A stretch of DNA of 64,000 nucleotides from an uncultured Eubacteriales bacterium (GTDB lineage: Bacteria > Bacillota > Clostridia > Christensenellales > CAG-138), in NCBI GenBank assembly GCA_902765005.1, contig CACWYB010000010.1, positions 1 through 64,000 on the forward strand, given 5' to 3'. The position numbers and the translations under genes are program-made. Under the pieces are notes generated by a model. That model ran no database searches, had not been told where the DNA came from, and was given only the letters and a program-made list of their open reading frames with translations. Below, one piece after another: positions 43,145 to 51,372 of this stretch (its first letter is position 1; the number at the start of each line of letters is the position of its first letter).

Positions 43145-43165
43145 ATCTCCCGACAGGCGGGAGAT
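43145..43165 (-). terminator. Terminator of rpmE
   Basis: An 8-bp stem ATCTCCCG/CGGGAGAT (43145-43152/43158-43165) followed on the minus strand by a U-rich stretch. Confidence 0.85.
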
Positions 43166-43206
43166 CAACTTTTTCGCTATATGGGGGAATTGGACGCCGG
43201 GGAATC

Positions 43207-43404
43207 TTACATGCCGTACCGCTTCTTGAAGCGATCGACCCGTCCGCCGCTGTCCACAAGCTTCTGCCGGCCCGTGAAGAACGGATGGCACTTGCTGCAG
43301 ATTTCGACCTTGAGCTCACCCTTGGTGGAGCCGGTAACGAAGGTCTCACCGCAGGCGCAGCGCACGACGGCCTCGCCGTAAGACGGTTGGATATCTTTCT
43401 TCAT
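43207..43404 (-). CDS. rpmE: Ribosomal protein bL31, zinc-binding form
   Basis: A 65-residue protein with the four zinc cysteines C16, C18, C36 and C39 ([10 protein letters not shown] and [12 protein letters not shown]). The zinc form (C+) is the one replaced by zinc-free paralogues under zinc starvation. GGAG precedes the ATG. It lies between a promoter overlapping the rho end and a terminator, so it is a single-gene unit. Confidence 0.97.
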   Translation of the reverse strand: MKKDIQPSYGEAVVRCACGETFVTGSTKGELKVEICSKCHPFFTGRQKLVDSGGRVDRFKKRYGM

Positions 43405-43445
43405 GTATTATCACTCCTTTGTCGTGTAATGCATTACCGTTTGCC

Positions 43446-43474
43446 ATTATACCATTTCGGAGAATTTTTGGCTG
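43446..43474 (-). promoter_or_regulatory. Promoter of rpmE
   Basis: On the minus strand TATAAT (43446-43451), preceded by TGG (extended -10). A weak -35, CAGCCA, lies 17 bp upstream. Confidence 0.6.
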
Positions 43475-43483
43475 TTTTTCGGC

Positions 43484-45313
<1,830 letters not shown>

Positions 45314-45388
45314 TCGCTTCCTCCAAAGATAATATGAATATGTCAGCTGTGGAATACAAGAAAGAGAATATCGCTTCCGTATGGCGTT

Positions 45389-45418
45389 ATTGTATGGCCG
45401 AAGCGGGCTTTTTGTCAA
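45389..45418 (-). promoter_or_regulatory. Promoter of rho
   Basis: On the minus strand TTGACA (45413-45418), 18-bp spacer, TACAAT (45389-45394), leaving a leader of about 70 nt. Confidence 0.78.
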
Positions 45419-45516
45419 GGTATTTTGCAAAATCGGTGCAAAAGCGAGGGTCTTCGTGCCCCTTTGCGGCATAGGCCGGGGGCTTGAGGCATAGACTCCG
45501 GCAGGAGGTGGGACAG

Positions 45517-45804
45517 ATGGACAAAACCGGTTCGCTGACGGAGTATGTGCCCGAGGCCCACGAGATCATCATCGAGGGCCAGCGCCGGGCCAGGATCACC
45601 GGCGTGGTGGACGTGGAGAGTTTTCATGAGGAGGAGGCCGCCATTTTGACGGAGGCGGGGCTGCTGATCCTGTCCGGCACGGAGCTGAAGCTCACCCGCC
45701 TGGACCCGGACAGCGGGCAGATCATTGTGGACGGGCGGATCCTGTCCCTGGAATATGAGCAGCCCTCCCCCCGCCGGGGCCTCTTCGGCCGGATCCGGGG
45801 ATGA
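45517..45804 (+). CDS. yabP: Spore coat-related protein YabP
   Basis: A 95-residue YabP/YqfC family protein (RARITGVVDVESFHEEEAAI, GRILSLEYE). YabP is expressed in the mother cell during sporulation and needed for normal spore coats in Bacillus. AGGAGG precedes the ATG at 45517. It is first in a yabP-yabQ-divIC-ppx cluster and its stop overlaps the yabQ start (ATGA). Confidence 0.92.
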   Translation: MDKTGSLTEYVPEAHEIIIEGQRRARITGVVDVESFHEEEAAILTEAGLLILSGTELKLTRLDPDSGQIIVDGRILSLEYEQPSPRRGLFGRIRG

Positions 45805-46112
45805 TCTACGACGTGTTTTCCCAGCCCCGGCAGGCCATGGTCATGGTGTTCTTCGGGCTGGCGGCGGGGCTGGGCTATGAGCTGCTGCGGCTGCTGCGGC
45901 CCCCGGGCTGCGGGGCCTGGTTCGACCTTTTTCCCCTGCTCCTGCTGCAAGTCTGCCTGGGGCTGGGGCTGTTTTACGCCGCCCGGGGGGAGGTGCGGCT
46001 CTACGCCCTCATCCTCTTTTTTCTCGGGATAGGCCTCGTTCGCTGGGCCTTTCGGCCCCTGTTCACAGAAATACTCCAAAGGATACGCAAAAAACAGTTC
46101 CCCTCGGGCTGA
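45801..46112 (+). CDS. yabQ: Spore cortex protein YabQ
   Basis: A 103-residue membrane protein with three hydrophobic segments (FSQPRQAMVMVFFGLAAGLG and later), matching YabQ. It is required for cortex formation in Bacillus. Coupled to yabP. Confidence 0.9.
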   Translation: MIYDVFSQPRQAMVMVFFGLAAGLGYELLRLLRPPGCGAWFDLFPLLLLQVCLGLGLFYAARGEVRLYALILFFLGIGLVRWAFRPLFTEILQRIRKKQFPSG

Positions 46113-46117
46113 TTTTC

Positions 46118-46126
46118 TGCTATACT
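46118..46126 (+). promoter_or_regulatory. Extended -10 element ahead of the DivIC-like gene
   Basis: TGC directly followed by TATACT (46121-46126). The expected start point, 46132-46134, falls on the GTG of the next gene. The -35 region (TTCCCC) is weak. Confidence 0.5.
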
Positions 46127-46133
46127 GCTGAAT

Positions 46134-46457
46134 GTGAAAAAGCGTGCCTTGCGAAAAAGGCTTTTCTTCAAGCCCATACATTTTCTCCTGCTCATTGCGG
46201 TGGACGCGGTGATCCTGGCCGGGATCATCATCCCCCAGCGCACAAACATTGAGAACGCCCAGCTGCTGCTGGAGGAAAAGCGTTCCGAGCTCAACGCGGT
46301 GAAGATCGAGTATGAGCGGGAGCAGGCGAACCTGGAATATATGCAGACCGACGAATACAAGCTCCAGCAGGGGTCCGTCCGCTACGGCTGGCACTATGAG
46401 GACGACGCCATCATCCTGGACGACGACAACGAATCTTTGGCCGGAGGCGGGCAATGA
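46134..46457 (+). CDS. DivIC/FtsB-like septum protein
   Basis: A 107-residue protein with a basic N terminus, one membrane helix (IHFLLLIAVDAVILAGII), a coiled coil (LLLEEKRSELNAVKIEYERE) and an acidic tail, the DivIC/FtsL/FtsB pattern. These recruit the septal peptidoglycan synthase complex. It starts at GTG 46134; no ribosome site is present upstream. Its stop overlaps the ppx start (ATGA). Confidence 0.8.
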   Translation: MKKRALRKRLFFKPIHFLLLIAVDAVILAGIIIPQRTNIENAQLLLEEKRSELNAVKIEYEREQANLEYMQTDEYKLQQGSVRYGWHYEDDAIILDDDNESLAGGGQ

Positions 46458-47341
46458 GCGCCGCCCTGGCCGTGCTGGATATCGGCAGCAACTCCGTCCG
46501 CTACGCCCCCATGGTCCGAAGCGAGGCGGGCGCTTTTTTTGTGCCCGGCCGGAAGGAGATCTGCACCACCCGCCTGGGCAAGGGGCTGGACGAAACGGGC
46601 CGCCTTTCCAAGGAGGCCATGGCCGCCACTATCGAGGCCTGCGTCCGCTTCTGCCAAAAAGCGAAGGTCGCGGATCTTCCCGCCTACGCCTACGCCACCA
46701 GCGCCGTCCGGGACGCCCGGAACCGGCAGCTGTTTTTGGATGATCTGAAGGCCGCCTGCCCGGCCCTCGCCGTGTTTTTGCTCTCCGGCGAGGAGGAGGG
46801 GCGGCTGGCCTATCTGGGGGCCATGGACGGCATGGCCGGCACCCTGCTGGACATCGGCGGGGGCAGCGCCCAAGTGGTCACGCCCCAGTGGGCCGTAAGC
46901 TTCCCCACTGGGTGCGTCCGGGCTAAGGACGCCTGCCCGGAGCAGAGCCTGCCCACCCTGCGGGACGCGGTGTACACCTGGCTTCGGGGACGGATCAGCC
47001 TGCCCGGGGCCGGCGCCGCACCCTTCTATGGGGTGGGCGGCACCATCACCACCTTGGGGGCCCTGCTCCTGGGGCAGGGGCAGTATGACGGAAGCGCGCT
47101 TTCTGCGCTGCGCATCACGCCGGCCCTGCTGGACGCCCTGCTCCGCCAGCTCAGCGACATGGGGGATGAGGCGCGTGCGAAGCTGCCCCTGCTCGTTCGC
47201 CGGCACGACGTGATCCTCCAGGGGGGATTGATCCTCAGTTGGTTCATGGAGAATCTGAACATCAAAGCCCTCACCCCCACGGACCGGGGCGGCATGGAGG
47301 GATTCGCCGCGTGGCTGGAGGGGAAGGGGATTCTTTACTGA
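46454..47341 (+). CDS. Exopolyphosphatase / pppGpp phosphohydrolase (Ppx/GppA)
   Basis: A 295-residue protein of the ASKHA fold, with VLDIGSNSVRY, a Glu-rich SGEEEGRLAYLG and the glycine motif TLLDIGGGSAQVV. It hydrolyses polyphosphate or the alarmone pppGpp; short members of the family lack the C-terminal HD domain, as here. Coupled to the DivIC-like gene. Confidence 0.92.
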   Translation: MSAALAVLDIGSNSVRYAPMVRSEAGAFFVPGRKEICTTRLGKGLDETGRLSKEAMAATIEACVRFCQKAKVADLPAYAYATSAVRDARNRQLFLDDLKAACPALAVFLLSGEEEGRLAYLGAMDGMAGTLLDIGGGSAQVVTPQWAVSFPTGCVRAKDACPEQSLPTLRDAVYTWLRGRISLPGAGAAPFYGVGGTITTLGALLLGQGQYDGSALSALRITPALLDALLRQLSDMGDEARAKLPLLVRRHDVILQGGLILSWFMENLNIKALTPTDRGGMEGFAAWLEGKGILY

Positions 47342-47350
47342 TTGTTCTTT

Positions 47351-47386
47351 GCCGCTTTTTCTCTTTGGAAAAAGAGAAAAAGCGGC
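47351..47386. repeat. Pyrimidine-core hairpin, copy e
   Basis: A perfect 16-bp stem starting GCCGCTTTTTCTC (47351-47366/47371-47386) with GGAA loop, 10 nt after the ppx stop. A decayed remnant of the second hairpin (AAATCAGGGAA) follows. Confidence 0.9.
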
Positions 47387-47460
47387 GGAAAAAGAGAAAT
47401 CAGGGAAGAGGGCTCATTAGGTTGGAATAGCCATCTGTTCTGCTAAACGTTTCACATAAA

Positions 47461-47483
47461 AAAGCGCCCTGTTGGGGCGCTTT
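47461..47483 (-). terminator. Terminator of the pepP-efp operon
   Basis: A 9-bp stem AAAGCGCCC/GGGCGCTTT (47461-47469/47475-47483) with a U-run on the minus strand, 12 bp past the stop of the zinc-ribbon gene. Confidence 0.9.
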
Positions 47484-47494
47484 CTTTACTCTGT

Positions 47495-47893
47495 TCAGTC
47501 TTCTTCTTTTTTATCGGCGATCTTGATCTCAATGGGCTCGTTGCAGTTGGGGCAGATGAGCCCGTCGGGGTTGTCCAGCATATCCTCGTCGAAGTAGATG
47601 GTCTCGCCGCAGCTGGGGCACACGACCTCGAAGAAGTCGTCGTCCACATCCTCGTCCTCGTCCTCATCATCCTCGCCGTAGAGGATCTCATCGTAGTCGT
47701 CCATGTCGTCATAGATCTCATCGATGGAATCATTGAGCTCCTCGATGGCGTCATCATGGTCGCTGAGCTCCTCCGCGATGGCGTCCAGAGCGTCAATAAT
47801 GGCGTTGAACATCTTCTTCTGCTTGGGGTCTTCGATCTCCAGGCCTTCCATCAGACCGTCCAGATACGCAACCTTTTCCGAGATCCTGCTCAT
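47495..47893 (-). CDS. Acidic zinc-ribbon protein with CD1247 N-terminal domain
   Basis: A 132-residue protein: an N-terminal domain resembling the CD1247 domain (ISEKVAYLDGLMEGLEIEDP), a highly acidic middle (EDDEDEDEDVDDD) and a C-terminal zinc ribbon with two CPxC knuckles (VVCPSCGE, ICPNCNE). Its position after efp is common in Clostridia. Role unknown. AAGGAGG precedes the ATG. Confidence 0.85.
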   Translation of the reverse strand: MSRISEKVAYLDGLMEGLEIEDPKQKKMFNAIIDALDAIAEELSDHDDAIEELNDSIDEIYDDMDDYDEILYGEDDEDEDEDVDDDFFEVVCPSCGETIYFDEDMLDNPDGLICPNCNEPIEIKIADKKEED

Positions 47894-47929
47894 ATGCTCT
47901 CCTCCTTGATTCCTTTGCTATACTATGCC

Positions 47930-48487
47930 TTAGATGCGCTCCATGTATTCACCGGTGCGGGTGTCCACACGGATCTTGTCGCCCTGGTTCACGAACAGAG
48001 GCACGGCGATGTGGTAGCCGGTCTCCAGCACAGCGGGCTTGGTGGTGCCGGTGGCGGTGTCGCCCTTGAAGCCGGGCTCGGTCTCAGTGACCTCCAGGAC
48101 CACGAAGTTGGGGGCGGCCACGGCGAAGGGGGAACCCTTGTAGGAGCGCACGGTGACCGTGTCGTTCTCCTTGATGAAGTCGATGGCGTCCTCCACCTGC
48201 TCATGGTTCAGGGGGATCAGGTCGTAGGTCTCGCTGTCCATGAAGTAGTACAGATCTCCGTCGGAATAGGAATAGGTCATCTCCTTGGTCTCGATGCGGG
48301 CCTCGGGATACTTGTCCGTGGGGCTGAAGGTGCGCTCCAGCACCGCGCCGGTCATCGCGTTCTTGAGCCGGGTGCGCACAAAGGCCGCGCCCTTGCCGGG
48401 CTTCACATGCTGGAAGTCCACAACGGACCAAACGTTGCCGTCGATCTCAACCGTGGTGCCCTTACGAAAATCGCCTGCCATGATCAT
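47930..48487 (-). CDS. efp: Translation elongation factor EF-P
   Basis: A 185-residue three-domain EF-P ([48 protein letters not shown]-like end). Lys32 at the loop tip in GKGAAF is the residue modified in many species. It relieves stalling at polyproline stretches, which matters here because several secreted proteins carry Pro/Thr stalks. GGAGG precedes the first ATG (48487); a second in-frame ATG two codons later is less well placed. Confidence 0.97.
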   Translation of the reverse strand: MIMAGDFRKGTTVEIDGNVWSVVDFQHVKPGKGAAFVRTRLKNAMTGAVLERTFSPTDKYPEARIETKEMTYSYSDGDLYYFMDSETYDLIPLNHEQVEDAIDFIKENDTVTVRSYKGSPFAVAAPNFVVLEVTETEPGFKGDTATGTTKPAVLETGYHIAVPLFVNQGDKIRVDTRTGEYMERI

Positions 48488-48530
48488 AGTTCATTTTCCT
48501 CCATGTAATACTCTTGGTTTCTTTCTATGG

Positions 48531-49598
48531 TTAATCCACGCTGAGAAGCTCTTTGGTGGAGCTGACCAGGTCGATCTTTCCCGTTTCGGTGACGACGCAG
48601 CAATCCTCGATGCGCACGCCCAGCCTGCCTTCGATGTAGATGCCCGGCTCCACCGTGATGGTCATGCCCGGCTCCAGCGTCCAGGCGCTGGCCACGGAGG
48701 CGTTGGGGGATTCGTGGATCTCCAGCCCGAAGCCGTGGCCCAGGCTGTGGCCAAAGCACTCGCCGTAGCCCTTGGAGGCGATGTAGTCCCGGGCGATGGC
48801 GTCCAGCTCCTTGCCGGTGATGCCGCCTTTGAGGGCGTCCAGGGCCTTCTGCTGGGCGGTGCGGACGATGTCATAGATCTTCTTGGAGAAGTCGTCCACC
48901 TCCCCCACGGCGAAGGTGCGGGTCATGTCGCTGTGGTAGCCGTTGTAGACGCAGCCGAAGTCCAGCACGACGAGATCCCCCTTCTGGAGCCGCCGCTCCC
49001 CGGGGATGGCGTGGCACATGGCGCCGTTGGGGCCGGAGCCCACGATGGTGTCGAAGGAGGGGCACTCGCTGCCCAGCTTGGCGTGGATGTAATCCAGCTC
49101 TGCCGCCACTTCCTTCTCGGTCATGCCGCTGCCGATGCGGGTCAAAAGGGTTTTGAAGCCCTCGTCCGCCATGTTCTGGGCCCGCTGCAAGTCGGCGATC
49201 TCGTCCGCCGTCTTGATGAGCCGGGGCTTCTCCATCTCCTCGGAGAAGGGCACCCAGTCGAAGTCCAGTTCCTTGTAGCGTTCAAAGGTGCTGACGGTCA
49301 TGGTCCGATTCTCGAAGGCCACCCGCCTGCAGTTATCCTGCTTAAAGAGCCTGTCCACCGTGGGGAACAGGGCCCCCCGGCCCACCTCCACCACGTCGAA
49401 ATCCGGGCTCTGCTCCCGGGCCTGGATGGTGTACCGAAAGTCCGTCAGCAGCGACGCGCCCTTCATGGTGATGACCAGGGCCGCCTCGTCGCTGGTGAAG
49501 CCGGAATAATACCGAATGGCGGTGAGCCCGGTGACCAGCGCGCCGTCCAGCTCATGCTTTTCCAGAAGCTTGCGCAGTTTTTCCACTCGCTCTTTCAT
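48531..49598 (-). CDS. M24 family Xaa-Pro aminopeptidase
   Basis: A 355-residue creatinase-fold peptidase with the metal ligands in order: two Asp in VLDFGCVYNGYHSDMTRTF, His in GHSLGHGFGLEIHE, Glu in ITVEPGIYIE and Glu in VRIEDCC. It removes N-terminal residues preceding proline. It leads the pepP-efp-zinc ribbon operon. The GGAGG is 15 nt from the ATG, unusually far. Confidence 0.95.
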   Translation of the reverse strand: MKERVEKLRKLLEKHELDGALVTGLTAIRYYSGFTSDEAALVITMKGASLLTDFRYTIQAREQSPDFDVVEVGRGALFPTVDRLFKQDNCRRVAFENRTMTVSTFERYKELDFDWVPFSEEMEKPRLIKTADEIADLQRAQNMADEGFKTLLTRIGSGMTEKEVAAELDYIHAKLGSECPSFDTIVGSGPNGAMCHAIPGERRLQKGDLVVLDFGCVYNGYHSDMTRTFAVGEVDDFSKKIYDIVRTAQQKALDALKGGITGKELDAIARDYIASKGYGECFGHSLGHGFGLEIHESPNASVASAWTLEPGMTITVEPGIYIEGRLGVRIEDCCVVTETGKIDLVSSTKELLSVD

Positions 49599-49647
49599 CG
49601 CGTGAATCTATATCCTCCCTCCGTAGTCTTCCACAATAAGTCATAAT

Positions 49648-49676
49648 ATTATAGCATGCGGTTTCGCATATCACAA
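49648..49676 (-). promoter_or_regulatory. Promoter of the pepP-efp operon with a palindrome filling the spacer
   Basis: On the minus strand TTGTGA (49671-49676), 17-bp spacer, TATAAT (49648-49653). The spacer contains ATGCG-N4-CGCAT (49656-49669). The -35 box overlaps the sigK stop codon. Confidence 0.78.
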
Positions 49677-50387
49677 GCCCTTTTTTCCATCCTCCTCCGA
49701 GGCAAGGCCCAGGCGCATCTTCTGAACGGCCTTCTTTTCGATCCGGGAGATGTAGGAGCGGGAGATGCCGATTCTGTCCGCCACCTCCTGCTGGGTCAGG
49801 GGCCGGCCGCCGCAAAGGCCGAAGCGGAGGCTGAGCACCAGCTTCTCCCGGGGCCGGAGGACCGCTTCCATCCGCTGTTTGAGCCGATCCCCCTCCAGGC
49901 GCCGGCGGACCTCCTCGAAGATCTCCTCCCCGTCCGTGCCCACCAGCTCCAGCACGCTCCGCTCGTTCCCCTCCCGATCCCGGCCCAGGGGCTCCTCCAA
50001 CGACACCTCCCCCACCTGCTTCTTTTCCGTTCGCAGGCTCATGCGGATCTCGTTCTCGATGCACCGGGCGGCGTAGGCGGACAGGGCCCCCTTCTCCGGG
50101 GAAAAGCTGTCCACGGCCTTGACAAGGCCGATGGTGCCGATGGAGATCAAATCGTCCAGCTCCCGCTTGCGGGCCAGCTTCCCCCGGGCGGCGTACTTCC
50201 CGGCGATGTGGGCGCACAGGCGCAGGTTGTGGACGATCAGCTTCTCCCGGGCGGCTCCGTCTCCCGTCAGATGGGCGGCCACCGCGGCCCGCTCCTCCGC
50301 CGCTGACAGGGGCTTTGGAAAGGAGGTCCCCTTCAGATACCCGGCGAAGAACAGCCCCCGCAGCAATTCCAGCAAAAACAGCAGCAT
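49671..50387 (-). CDS. sigK: Sporulation sigma factor SigK precursor
   Basis: A 238-residue uninterrupted sigma factor (LISIGTIGLVKAVDSFSPEK, YAARCIENEIRMSLR, LTQQEVADRIGISRSYISRI). The hydrophobic N terminus (MLLFLLELLRGLFFAG) followed by YLKGTSFPKPLS matches the SigK pro-sequence; by alignment with Bacillus the SpoIVFB cut would fall between Gly16 and Tyr17. SigK drives late mother-cell genes. No skin-type element interrupts it. GGTGAAGG precedes the ATG. Confidence 0.93.
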   Translation of the reverse strand: MLLFLLELLRGLFFAGYLKGTSFPKPLSAAEERAAVAAHLTGDGAAREKLIVHNLRLCAHIAGKYAARGKLARKRELDDLISIGTIGLVKAVDSFSPEKGALSAYAARCIENEIRMSLRTEKKQVGEVSLEEPLGRDREGNERSVLELVGTDGEEIFEEVRRRLEGDRLKQRMEAVLRPREKLVLSLRFGLCGGRPLTQQEVADRIGISRSYISRIEKKAVQKMRLGLASEEDGKKGL

Positions 50388-50489
50388 ACCTTCACCCCCT
50401 ACGGATAAGGGTATGCGCCGCGGTGACGGGGTATGCGGGGCGACGCTCCCCCTTTTATTCCTCCCTTACGCAGGGGCTCGTGGTAGGAA

Positions 50490-50517
50490 AAAAGGGACTG
50501 CGAATGCAATCCCTTTT
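50490..50517 (-). terminator. Terminator of the secreted protein gene at 50587
   Basis: Stem 50490-50501/50506-50517 with one mismatch and a run of six U residues on the minus strand. Confidence 0.75.
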
Positions 50518-50539
50518 GTTGGTTGAACTTCTCTTTTGG

Positions 50540-50572
50540 GTACCTTTTCTCTTCACCGAAGAGAAAAGGTAC
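50540..50572. repeat. Pyrimidine-core hairpin, copy f
   Basis: A perfect 15-bp stem beginning GTACCTTTTCTC (50540-50554/50558-50572), 15 nt after the stop of the gene at 50587, ahead of the terminator. Confidence 0.9.
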
Positions 50573-50586
50573 ACCCGTCCCCTGCC

Positions 50587-51318
50587 CTACTCCGCCGGGG
50601 TTTGTCCAGGGAGGGGGATGGACAGGAGGTAGAGGGTGGCGGGGGCGTCGCCGGCGAGGGTCAGGCGGAGGAAGCCGTCCTGCAGGAGCTGCAAGGTGAC
50701 CTGGCCCTGGTCGGTTGGGAAGGTCAGGGCCCCGTCGGCAAAGGCGGGGGCATACTGCTTCAGGCCGAAGCGGGCGCCGTTGGTGGCCAGCTTGTCCCCT
50801 TCGATATAGAGCTCCGTGTCCTCCTCCAGGGCGGCGGCCAAAATGGTCCCCTCCCCCAGGGCCACAAAGTGGGCCCGCCAGTGGCCGTCGTAGAGGGCGG
50901 CGGTGGTGCCGGTCAGAGGCTCGGCGGGGGCGTAGGTCTCCGGCTTTTCCCGGGTGAACAGCAGGCCCAGGGCGTCCAGGCGCAGGGCATCGTCCAGGAC
51001 CAGCAGGGCGCTCTCAGCATCTTCATCCAAAATGATCTGGCCGTCCGCCTCGGCCCAAACGCCAGCAAGGGGCTCGCTGCCGGGGATGAGGAGGGCATAG
51101 GCCCCGTCCTCGGCCAGCGTGAGCTGAATCGCCAGACCGGAGAGCTCGGCGTACCAATCCCCCAGGGCCCGCTCACTAAGGGGCAGATATTCCGCGGGCA
51201 GGGGCTCATATTCCGGCTCCGGGGGCGGGGGCGGCGGGGTCTCCTCCCCCTCGGCCCAGGCCAAGAGGGGCAGGCAAAGCAGCAGGAACGCCAGCAGCAG
51301 GGCGCAATATTTTTTCAT
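50587..51318 (-). CDS. Secreted protein of unknown function
   Basis: A 243-residue protein with a signal peptide ending LLAWAEG, a short proline-rich stretch (PPPPPPEPEYEP) and a domain of repeated beta-strand pattern (LTLAEDGAYALLIPG, LYIEGDKLATNGARF), reminiscent of lipocalin-like or META-type folds, which I cannot confirm. Exported. AAAGGAG precedes the ATG. It lies 54 bp downstream of the Ig-like protein gene, probably the same operon. Confidence 0.75.
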   Translation of the reverse strand: MKKYCALLLAFLLLCLPLLAWAEGEETPPPPPPEPEYEPLPAEYLPLSERALGDWYAELSGLAIQLTLAEDGAYALLIPGSEPLAGVWAEADGQIILDEDAESALLVLDDALRLDALGLLFTREKPETYAPAEPLTGTTAALYDGHWRAHFVALGEGTILAAALEEDTELYIEGDKLATNGARFGLKQYAPAFADGALTFPTDQGQVTLQLLQDGFLRLTLAGDAPATLYLLSIPLPGQTPAE

Positions 51319-51372
51319 ATCATTACTCCTTTCGGATTACGGTTTGTTTCACTTTTTCCCATGATTTAGCGT

